In this document: in pieces, positions 55,620-64,000 of the stretch | Numbering within the stretch: the stretch's first letter is position 1 | Layout of the letters: every line of letters starts with the position of its first letter | Origin: Pseudo-nitzschia pungens | Lineage: Eukaryota; Bacillariophyta; Bacillariophyceae; Bacillariales; Bacillariaceae | DNA length: 64,000 nucleotides | Direction: 5' to 3' | Assembly: GCA_037355855.1 (NCBI GenBank) | Contig: CM074765.1 | Coordinates: 3,100,001 to 3,164,000 of the forward strand | Made by a program: the position numbers and the translations under genes | Notes under the pieces: generated by a model | The model's database searches: none | What the model was told of the DNA's origin: nothing | The model's input: the letters and a program-made list of their open reading frames with translations, nothing else

Positions 55620-55797
55620 TGCCATACCCCGGGTCTACTAGTGATTAGAATAGTAGTGATATGCAAATTGTGAGCCCTATTGGTTAGTCTATTTGCTACA
55701 GTTCTAAGAGCTCTCCACTATCGGCTCGCCGATTGTTTTTATCCTTATCCTTAATCCAGTCCCGTGTGTACTCGTGACTGTATTTTGGTGTACGGCA
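55620..55797 (-). repeat. 5' LTR of the outer element
   Basis: 178 bp, TG...CA ends, followed by target duplication GTAGT. Confidence 0.92.
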
Positions 55798-55802
55798 GTA
55801 GT

Positions 55803-57067
55803 AGCAGCAGTAGCAATGCAGTCTGCATTCCGCTTGTAGTAGTAGTGCTAGTACTACTACCAGCACCAGTACTAGCACTACTAGTACTAGCACTACTAGT
55901 ACCGGTGTGAAATTTGTACCTTGTTCTTTTTATCTGCACTACTAGTGCTGGTGGTGGTGAAGTTCTTCCAATGAGAGTACTGGTGGTGGTGTTATAGTAA
56001 CGATCATTCAATCCTCTCCTGTTGTTCTCTTTTGAAATGACATCTAATGTTGAAACCAGGAATATGAAATAAGAAGAACAATGAAATATGTCTCAAAGCA
56101 ACATCTCAGCAACCAAAATATTAACAGATACGTTTTCTCCGAATGTCCGAGAAATGATCCAGACAGGAGATGTCAATTCTCACGCATACAACAAAGACAT
56201 GAAATGCACGAGTCCTAGTACTAGTCCTAGTAACTTTGGAAGTTCCATTTTCGCACCTCTCGTTGTCATTATACTACAGGCACCACAGTAACTACTATCC
56301 TAGGGTACTAATGCCGAGCTAGAGATCCTCGGCTTCTTAGGTGGCATTGTTCTTTGATAAGCAAAGATCATTCATTAGTACTAGTAGAACTCCTCGAAGG
56401 CAGGGGTAGTACTGTCGACAAAGAACCCTGCACTGTTGCAAAGGCATTCAGCATCCAAATTCTGGTGATTCTAATTTGAAGAAACTTCTTTGTGCATCAA
56501 CCGACCTTTGACGCTTCTGATAACTTTAGCACTAAGAAGAGCAACAATTTGAGACAAAACACACAGCGCTCGATGGTAAACAGGAACATTGTGATATGTT
56601 GCTTGTAATCATCGACTTCGCATTCCAGCAAGAAATACTACCTGAATGATACGAAACTGATGAGAAAAAAAATATGTCTTTTAAAAATTACAATTCAAAA
56701 AGGTTAAATCAAAATATCGTTAATACATGAAGACATTCAGAATTTTCATGTTTGCTAGCAGTACTGGCGGATCGGACGGAAATCATTTAGCAGCAGTGTT
56801 TGTGGTGTAGGATGTGGAATTCGTTTTGGAAGAATCGTGTACGAATGCATAACGACGCAGTCGTTGTGTTCCGTGATAATAGATGATGACGACAAGCGTG
56901 GGCTCAAATTCGGTACGTGCAGTATTTCGCTGGGATGTGTTTGTGGCGAAGGTAGTGGTACATGGGGAGGGATAACGGCGGTCGGTAACAAAGGGGGGGC
57001 TCTCATTGGCCGGAAATCTGGATGAAAAGAACTTGAGATGCACTCCATGTTTCCTGAAACCATTGTT
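55803..57067. other. Spacer with TACTAG-rich repeats
   Basis: 55798-55910 is built of TAGTAG, TACTAG and CAGTACTAGCAC words. The remainder is AT-rich. Two overlapping minus-strand frames at 56755-57063 might be a 3' exon of the next gene through a GTAACA...TTTCAG intron, but the join is not supported by any conserved sequence. Confidence 0.5.
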
Positions 57068-57622
57068 TTATCGAAGTTTGGTCCCGAAGCTGGAATTCAG
57101 AAACCGAGAAAGAGAGTGAAAACTTCCCTTCATTGTTACCATACATTGAAGGAACAAGTTGTGTGGCGAACAAGGAAGTCGCGGCTTCATTATGGGTAAT
57201 GAACAGCAGGTTTTGGTTTCTTCTGTCCTTGGGCGCTTGGTTCTCTTGTCGGTATATTTGATGTCCGTTTCAGATTCGGTTCTCGCAGCATACAGAATGG
57301 CAGCCGTAGCCGAACCATCAGAAACAATTGATCGAGCTCTCTTGGCGGATGGAATTGATGAAGATGTGACAGTGCAATCTTTTGCGCTTCCGAGCTTAAG
57401 TAAAGCGTCGACAATAGAGGACGATGTATCACGGAAAAACGAATTCAATGGACCCTTCGGAAATATCGGGCCTTCACAATTTGTTCGTACGCTTTGTTCG
57501 CCTCGATGACGATGACCTAAGGAACGCATATGATCGAGTGTTCCATTCTTGTAAGCGTCTTCGCATGCAGCGTTAGGTCGCTTTTCAGCGAAAGCGGTGG
57601 TACTAGTAGCCATGACTTTCAT
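57068..57622 (-). CDS. Hypothetical protein
   Basis: 184 residues from an ATG at 57622 (MKVMATSTTAFAEKRPN). Ser/Thr/Lys-rich, with a basic patch KYTDKRTKRPRTEE near 128-142 that resembles a nuclear localisation signal, and no recognised domain. The last ~25 residues may be read-through of an intron: a GTAACA donor-like word lies near 57145 and TTTCAG near 57053. Unknown; it may not be a gene. Confidence 0.35.
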   Translation of the reverse strand: MKVMATSTTAFAEKRPNAACEDAYKNGTLDHMRSLGHRHRGEQSVRTNCEGPIFPKGPLNSFFRDTSSSIVDALLKLGSAKDCTVTSSSIPSAKRARSIVSDGSATAAILYAARTESETDIKYTDKRTKRPRTEETKTCCSLPIMKPRLPCSPHNLFLQCMVTMKGSFHSLSRFLNSSFGTKLR

Positions 57623-59573
57623 GGTTTCATATCAAGAACTTTTCTTTTTCGTCTGTTGATGATGTTTTGAGTTTTCCAGGTGGGATCAATATTTGTCAAA
57701 AGAATCCTTCTTCGAAATCACAGCAATTCCCAAAATCCACTATCCGTTACAACTACCGTTCCTTGCTTCTCTCACTAGATTACGTGATGATAAAACAATA
57801 ATTTTTGCCAATTATTTCGTGCTCGGTTACCGAAAGAAGAATGAGGAAAAAAATGCATCTCGGATTTTTTTCGCTCTTTCATATTTCCGGAACCAAAAAG
57901 ATGGGAAAGAAGTACGAAGTAAGTTACTAAGCAGCAAAATGCAATCTAAAAATGTTCGAATAGTACAGCCACGAAAAAAAATCAAAACTAGAACAAAAAC
58001 GAACCTTTCCCGAACATTGTTTTAGTTCAAAGTTACGTAAGACGCTTTCTATTTTGTAAGGTGTGCCGGCACTTTCTTCAACGAGGGGCAATCCTTCCCA
58101 CGCCCGTAGCGAAGTTTATCTGAAGATGAAGTATTTACTGGTCTACTAATGGCATTGATGGATAATCCACTACTTTCATGTCAATGAAAAAGCCCTGCTG
58201 CTGAACAGAAACACATTTATATTAAATATGAAATATGTTTAAGATTGAGAAAGTAGTCCCAACCTTTGGAATTGCTCCACGTAAGACAAGATATTCTTGT
58301 TTGGAAAAAGACACGAGCTACCACGTTCGTTCACAGCTCATTCTTCTTGGGATTTCACAGCAGATATTTACATAGGTCTGATTTCGTTCTATCTGATTCT
58401 TCCTCCCAAAGAAGGGAAGTTTTTTGATAGAAAAGTGAAAAAGGAACAATCGTGAACAGCAGATGATGCATCTTATGCAGAGCGCTCAAAATAGAAACAT
58501 TAGTATGGAATTCCTTGCAATTCGCCTCCAAGTCAACAGGAATTAAACTTACGTACGAGTACAAGTATGATGCAGTAGAGATCAGTTTTACGGTACGGCA
58601 GGGGTTGTACCGTAGAACCTGGGGACTGTTCGCAATCGTGCACAAAGTTTTCACAACACCATTCAGGCCTGTTGTTTTTCGTAAACTCTGGAGGTAGAGA
58701 TTTTGGTTGGGGATGGGGGTTAAAAGATGATGTATTGACCTCTGATCTTTAATGAAGAAATACCGTACCTTGTACCTTGAAGTCATCGAATCGATTGAGC
58801 GGAACCAGGACGGTACGTTACAGGTACAAACAATACCATGTAACGACCAGGGGTGATGGAAACTGCTTGGGTGGGAAAGATGGACCAAATCGTTAATCGT
58901 ATTCGAAGAATTTAAGCGTCACGGTGTTAACAAATGGATTCATTGGAGAAGGAACAATATTGTACTACGAATGCCGTGATGCGAACGGAAGAAGAATAAC
59001 TGACCACAGAGTCAAAGCGAAATAAGTTAAATCGAGTGAATCTTACGGATAGAAGAAGTAAGATTCTTCGAAAAGCTCTCGGGATGCGCTCCAGCAACAG
59101 GGTGAGTTCAATAAACAGAGCCGAAGGGAGCTTCAAAAGTGTTTCTCTTCGAATTCGACATAGCATACTATTGCCTTCGCGTCGACAAGCAATTGCCATT
59201 CCACGTTGGGTCAGGTGAGGGATCTCGATGACAACACATTGCAACGGGTACAGATCGGAGAGGAACTCAATAAAACAATATATCGAACTCTGTTCTCAAT
59301 TGGTTGTTACTTGGCATCTCAGCCGATTACATCGTTGTAATTAAATAGTATATACAGTCGCACCGATGCAAATCGTGTGGATAGAAGCAACAACATATTT
59401 CGTGCAATATCGTCTAATGGATGGTAGTGATCTTTCGTGTGGAGAAAGTTGTGAAGCATCCATTAAAAGTTACCCATCGAAGGGAGCGCATGCAAGTACC
59501 TTTTGAATGTTACTTCTTTCCAATATCAATGCACCATTCTGTAGGTCGAGTGGCACCAGTCATGGGATTCTGC
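57623..59573. other. Long spacer without a supported gene
   Basis: About 1.95 kb, AT-rich. Frames at 58355-58888 (-) and 58927-59244 (-) have no conserved content, and GTAC/GTACGG words lie within the first. Nothing assignable. Confidence 0.5.
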
Positions 59574-61162
59574 TCATGTACTGCTGACATTGCTGTTCGC
59601 CAAGCATAAGGAAAGCATGTCATCGAAGTTGTTTCCCACGAGGTGATAGGCTTTTACTACAGCACTCAGAGAGAAGCCATTCATGACCAGTTCCTGTACA
59701 CTCGAAGGATAATCTTCTAGGGCCAAGAGTTGCGGAGGTGGTGAGGTTCCAGTTTTTTTGCACGGCGGCAGAAGAGGATGCAGACGAAGCAGTTGCGGCG
59801 ACAGGAATGCTTTCTTGCGAAGGGCACGGAAGGGAGACGGCAGACGAGGAAGATGTTTGTGGCGCATCGACTGCTGGGGCTTTTCTGTCCCCTTTCGTTG
59901 TCGGTTTTGGTTCCAAACTGCCACCACCGATCGCTGTTTTTGATGTTGATGCTCTCCGCTTTAGACCTTCCTCTATTTGACTGTAAGATTGTAAGGAATG
60001 TTCGAGCGCTGCTTGTTCCAATTCGAAATATGTTGCATCCATGTCAGACCAAGACAGTGCATTATTGCTGTTGATCTACAATTCCATGCGAGTATCAAAA
60101 CAACGAAGGAAAAAAAATGAGTTAGTGAAGAACAGACAAGAAAAGGCAACATATAACAAATCGAAACAGACATTGAACTTCAACTTATGGAAAATAATAC
60201 CAAAAACTCACATGTTCAGCAGAAAGGCGGCTCTCCTTGATAGCACGCTGCAATTCGTCATCGTCGTCAGCGTTGAATTTATTTCCGCCTTGACTCTTGT
60301 ATTCGAGCCTCGACGTCTCCATGACCTGCCGTAATTCCATTTCGTCTTTCGTGTCGATGGACTCTGCAACTGCCTTTGCCATTTGCATCTTATCGGCGTA
60401 AACCCGGTGGTTGCAGACCTGGTAGGCCCAGGCCCAGTCCAGCGGTGGGTGCCAGAGGATCAATGACTGCATTGTAGTGGTTTCCGTCGTGATAAGACAG
60501 CCGTATGGGAACATCTCCCGTTTTGTATTCGGCATGGAAGATATTGAGAGGCACGGACCCCGTTCTGTGGTGTAAAGACTTCAATGGGTCTATTGAAGAG
60601 TTCGCTGCTGGCCTGGATTTCCGGATTGTTACCATGAACACCATCCTGACGAGTACGGGCCACGTAATGCTTGAAAGGTTCGCCCGTCACAAACTGGGAA
60701 AAGTGTTCCTGGTCGCGTTCCTGTGTGATACAGAAAATATGCAGAGTTGTGGGGATCGTGCCAAAACAGAAATGAGGAAAGAATCACCAGAGAAAGACCC
60801 AACATAAAAAAAGATAAAACACAGTCGAACGTTAATTCCTTAAGATGTCGAAATTTCCCAGCGAGCTGTGGAGCTACTTACCATGTGATCCATGCATTGC
60901 TTACGAACTTCAGCGTGCATGGAAGGGTCGCCGTATACCTGTAAGCTAATTGCCCTAAAGAGACAGTTCCCCGTCTCCGGCTTGTTCTTTGATTTCCAGT
61001 CCACGTTCTTTCTTGAGGAGATCTCGAAACCGAATTTCGTCGGCAGTGAGATGATGGGCATTTTCTTTGCGACTACCGACAACACTGCACTTTGCGGCAT
61101 CTCTTTCTCCCCGATCGCAATGTATAGTGTTGGATGTATTTCTCAGTAGTGGAGTCATGGAA
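59574..61162 (-). CDS. OTU-family deubiquitinase (OTUD5-like), broken by homopolymer shifts, 5' end in gap
   Basis: Three exons visible: before 60882, 60720-60212 and 60075-59574, with introns 60721-60881 (GTAAGT donor, CACACAG acceptor) and 60076-60211 (GTGAGT, TTGTAG), both phase 0. OTU domain: RFRDLLKKERGLEI, then GDG-NCLF (catalytic Asp and Cys), RAISLQVYGD, NNPEIQA, NRPIEVFTP, NIFHAEYKTGDVPIRLSYHD and NHYNAV (catalytic His), followed by GLGLGLPGLQP and a helical MELRQVMETSRLE..DELQRAIKESRL region with ubiquitin-interacting character. The C-terminus VQELVMNGFSLSAVVKAYHLVGNNFDDML is UBA-like. Frame is lost by one base at about 60969-60972 (G run, inside the catalytic GDGNC box), 60555-60561, 60403-60411 and 59753-59759 (A7). 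Conservation on both sides of each break argues for assembly error over decay. Start not visible. Confidence 0.82.
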
Positions 61163-61662
61163 NNNNNNNNNNNNNNNNNNNNNNNNNNNNNNNNNNNNNN
61201 NNNNNNNNNNNNNNNNNNNNNNNNNNNNNNNNNNNNNNNNNNNNNNNNNNNNNNNNNNNNNNNNNNNNNNNNNNNNNNNNNNNNNNNNNNNNNNNNNNNN
61301 NNNNNNNNNNNNNNNNNNNNNNNNNNNNNNNNNNNNNNNNNNNNNNNNNNNNNNNNNNNNNNNNNNNNNNNNNNNNNNNNNNNNNNNNNNNNNNNNNNNN
61401 NNNNNNNNNNNNNNNNNNNNNNNNNNNNNNNNNNNNNNNNNNNNNNNNNNNNNNNNNNNNNNNNNNNNNNNNNNNNNNNNNNNNNNNNNNNNNNNNNNNN
61501 NNNNNNNNNNNNNNNNNNNNNNNNNNNNNNNNNNNNNNNNNNNNNNNNNNNNNNNNNNNNNNNNNNNNNNNNNNNNNNNNNNNNNNNNNNNNNNNNNNNN
61601 NNNNNNNNNNNNNNNNNNNNNNNNNNNNNNNNNNNNNNNNNNNNNNNNNNNNNNNNNNNNNN
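61163..61662. other. 500-N scaffold gap
   Basis: Exactly 500 unknown bases, a conventional placeholder length, so true distance is unknown. It hides the 5' ends of the OTU (-) and tricorn-like (+) genes. Confidence 0.99.
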
Positions 61663-61665
61663 CCA

Positions 61666-64000
61666 AAGTACATAGAAGCGGGAGCAAATCTTCCAGCCCG
61701 CAGATACAGGGTCGCACCGGGGGCGATGATGGGTGGATCCACCCGGATTCTGGCCGCTCTGCATGTTCCCAATCCACCAGAGGACGACAAATCCGATCGG
61801 CGCTTGGCGGTCATCTTGGCCACGGACCCTTTGACTCCAACAGCCGAACACGCATTCTACCTCGTGGAAACCCAACCGGGTGCAACTCCGCTGTTTGTCG
61901 ACATGGATCAACTCCCAAAACCCTTCTTGGGTGGCATGGTCTCTGGCGGTAGCACTCGCGACGGAGGATTGGGTAGTGTCAAAACCGATACATTGGCCAT
62001 GAGCCCTTGTGGAAATAGAATGGCCTGGTCGGACACTGATGGGAGAATCGTGGTGATGAACCTGCCTCAGTACCAAGAAGTCGATGCAAGCACCGATCGC
62101 AAAGTCAAGTTCGTTGTTCTCCCCAAACAGAACGAACTAGGCGAACCGATGATTGGAGATGAAGTCAGCTTATCCTTCAGTCCTGGTGGTCGCTACTTGG
62201 CCATCAATCACCACGCTAAGAATCGGTTCGAGATCATCAGCATTGCCGACCTCGGAGACCCATTAGGCGATGAAAACAAGATTGCTGACATTGCCCTGGG
62301 TCGAATCGTGCAGGCTACTCCTTCGAAGTTCAACTCGGTAAGCCCTTATTGGGGTAAAACTCCAACAGACATTCACGATTTTGCACAAAACAAAACAATG
62401 GCCAAATTGTTTGGCGTAGATGAACCCGAGGATGTTGCCACGGCTCTATACTTTCTATCCGATCGGGATTTGAAGACCGATGTGACGAGTCCCTGGGGAT
62501 ATCGTCAGCGCATGCCTCATTTTGTCGATAGCTACGCGGTCTACGCCCTTCCTCTCTCAGCGAAGGGTGCGGAAGACCCGCCCAAGGGAGAATTCCGAGG
62601 TGGTGGGGCGGAAGAACTCCAGGTAGAATCACTGCTGAAACGCATGGATCTGCTCAAAGCCCTCTTGGAAAAGAAGACGGAGACGTCAACGCAAGCACGA
62701 GAACGACGACAACTTGCGAAGTCCATCCACCCATTGGCAGGAGCGTTTGGCTATGCCGAAAGATCGTTTCGAGCGGAGCACCGACGGCGGGAGCTTGCGG
62801 GAGACGACGATAATGAAAAACCCTTGGATGGTACGGCTGACGGTGACGATCACTTGGAAGAAGCCGAGTTCGAAAAAGATATGGATATTGATTTTGGTCC
62901 CACAGATTTGACTTTTGCACGAAGAGCTTATCGACTTTCGTCCATTCCTGCCGGAGACTATGACATGATTGTGTGTCAAAATCCATCCGGGGATATCTTG
63001 TTGGTTGAGGACTCGAACCTATTGATCTTTCAGGCAGATGAATTTCCATCGGATAAGTACGAGAAAAAGACTTTTGCGGCTACTTCGCGGAAATTGGGTA
63101 TCGTTCGAATGAGCACGAATCGGAAGTTCATCATTCTCGTGTACGCTCCAGATGGTGCCATCCGGGTGGTTCCGAATACCGCAGCCGGCACCATGGTCCT
63201 GCTAAGTGATTTGGTGCTGGACGAAAGCGTCGTCGACGCTGACGGAATGCACCTCAGCATTTGGCCGACATTAGAATACCGCCAGCTCTACGATGACGCT
63301 TGGAGGATGCTCAGGGATTACTTTTACGACCCAGACATGACGGGTATTGATTGGCCAGGAATTCATGAACGTTACTTACCACTTGTTGAGAGATGCTCAA
63401 AGCGAGAAGAATTAGACGATGTTCTCGTGCAAATGTCTTCCGAGCTGAGTGCTTTGCATGTCTTTGTGTACGGAGGGGAGTACAATTCTCCCACACATGG
63501 TGACAAAGACTTGGAGTATGTGAACGAAGTTGGCAGCTTGGGAGCTATTCTGAAACGCACTCCCGCCTGGAAGGGTTACACTGTCATGAATATTCCCGAG
63601 GCCGATCCAGACTTTACCAAGATTGACCAGTCTGCAACGATCTACAGCCCCCTCCATGAACAATCTCTTCGACTAAGCGGTCAACGCGGACTGCAGGTGG
63701 GTGATGTCATCGTTGGTGTGAATGGGGAATCTGTAATGTCTGTGCCAGACATTCACATGCTATTGCGTGGCACCGCTGGCAGGAGTGTCCGACTGGATGT
63801 CCTGCGATTGGCCTCTAGAGATACCGATGGCAGCAGCGAAACAGCAACAGTCACAACAGAATCAAGCGAGGAGGAAGCAGAAGCCTCGGTTGAGTCGATC
63901 ATCACAGTTCCTCTCTCTCCAGACGACAATGCCAATCTCCTCTACCGAGCATGGGAATGGAAGACGGAACAACTGGCCGAAAAGTTAGCCGAAGATGCCG
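61666..64000 (+). CDS. Tricorn-protease-like serine protease, internal fragment
   Basis: One frame is open from just right of the gap to the window edge (about 778 residues), missing both ends. The first ~530 residues are beta-propeller-like with repeated strands (MVSGGSTRDGG, LAMSPCGNRMAWSDTDGRIVVM, LSFSPGGRYLAINHHAKNRFEI), matching the propellers that filter substrates in archaeal tricorn. EYRQLYDDAWRMLRDYFYD (about 538-556) is the tricorn core C1 signature, and a His in SALHVFVYGG aligns with the catalytic His of the TSHxY box, though the adjacent Ser is Leu here. A PDZ domain follows (QRGLQVGDVIVGVNGESV). The nucleophile Ser and last Glu lie beyond the window. Family role: degrading oligopeptides made by the proteasome or Clp. 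An acidic insert (ETATVTTESSEEEAEAS) sits after the PDZ. Confidence 0.85.

Larger units (their letters stand above)
43682..55797 (-). mobile_element. Outer Ty3/gypsy LTR retrotransposon, split by a nested copy
   Basis: The minus-strand element is bounded by LTRs at 55620-55797 (5') and 43682-43870 (3'), both starting TGCC and ending GGCA, and flanked by GTAGT at 43677-43681 and 55798-55802 as a 5-bp target-site duplication (in TAG-rich DNA, so some chance match is possible). Removing the inserted copy at 46044-51903 and one target duplication leaves about 6.25 kb with order gag, protease, RT, RNase H, integrase, the gypsy (Metaviridae) order. All coding parts carry frameshifts, so the element appears non-autonomous as assembled. 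Confidence 0.93.

Noticed and set aside
43682..55797. First impression of Copia-type elements
   Set aside because: Integrase follows RT and RNase H, and the RT motifs (LTDFRKMNAAI, ALDLSQGYYTIP) are of the Ty3/gypsy series; Copia places integrase before RT.
57159..57509. 116-residue plus-strand frame
   Set aside because: Lies opposite the 57068-57622 frame and shows no motif; neither strand is strongly supported.
58355..58888. 177-residue minus-strand frame
   Set aside because: No domain, irregular composition, and it overlaps GTACGG intergenic words.

Overview
The window is nuclear DNA of a photosynthetic stramenopile, most likely a diatom. The evidence is: a plastid-type 3-oxoacyl-ACP reductase whose leader has an NAFVP motif of the ASAFAP type used for diatom plastid import; a membrane class III nucleotide cyclase fused to a cyclic-nucleotide phosphodiesterase; short GT-AG introns; eukaryotic tRNAs including an initiator tRNA-Met; and Ty3/gypsy LTR retrotransposons. 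The species cannot be fixed from the sequence alone.

Layout. 1-31.3 kb is ordinary gene space with AT-richer spacers: a C-terminal exocyst Sec5 fragment (+), a large ANK/RBR E3 ligase (-), plastid FabG (-, 2 exons), mitochondrial ribosomal protein L15 (+, 2 exons), COX6A (-, first coding exon only an ATG), clathrin light chain (+), a disordered RGG/poly-Q protein with five PAWMT motifs (-), an LRR-like unknown (+), a SAM methyltransferase (-, 2 exons), an organelle-type DEAD-box helicase (+), a TupA-like ATP-grasp membrane protein (-), and a possible Atp23-like protein that has lost HExxH (+). 31.3-35 kb is a gene-free tract dominated by microsatellites. 35-41.7 kb is one very long cyclase-phosphodiesterase gene.

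42.9-43.2 kb holds tRNA-Ala(AGC) and initiator tRNA-Met, plus a duplicated tRNA 3' tail and a decayed class II tRNA fragment. 43.7-55.8 kb is a nested retrotransposon pair: an older minus-strand gypsy element was split inside its reverse transcriptase by a plus-strand copy of the same family. Both insertions still show 5-bp target-site duplications. 55.8-59.6 kb is mostly unassigned. 59.6-61.2 kb is an OTUD5-like deubiquitinase gene (-) broken by several one-base shifts at homopolymers, next to a 500-N scaffold gap. 61.7-64 kb is the middle of a tricorn-protease-like gene (+) running off the window.

The genes are independent housekeeping and signalling genes, not a pathway cluster. Shared themes are ubiquitin signalling (RBR ligase, OTU protease), membrane traffic (Sec5, clathrin light chain), organelle biogenesis (FabG, L15, COX6A, helicase) and cyclic-nucleotide signalling. 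Single-base homopolymer shifts in several conserved genes and in the LTRs suggest residual assembly indels, so broken frames should be read with caution.
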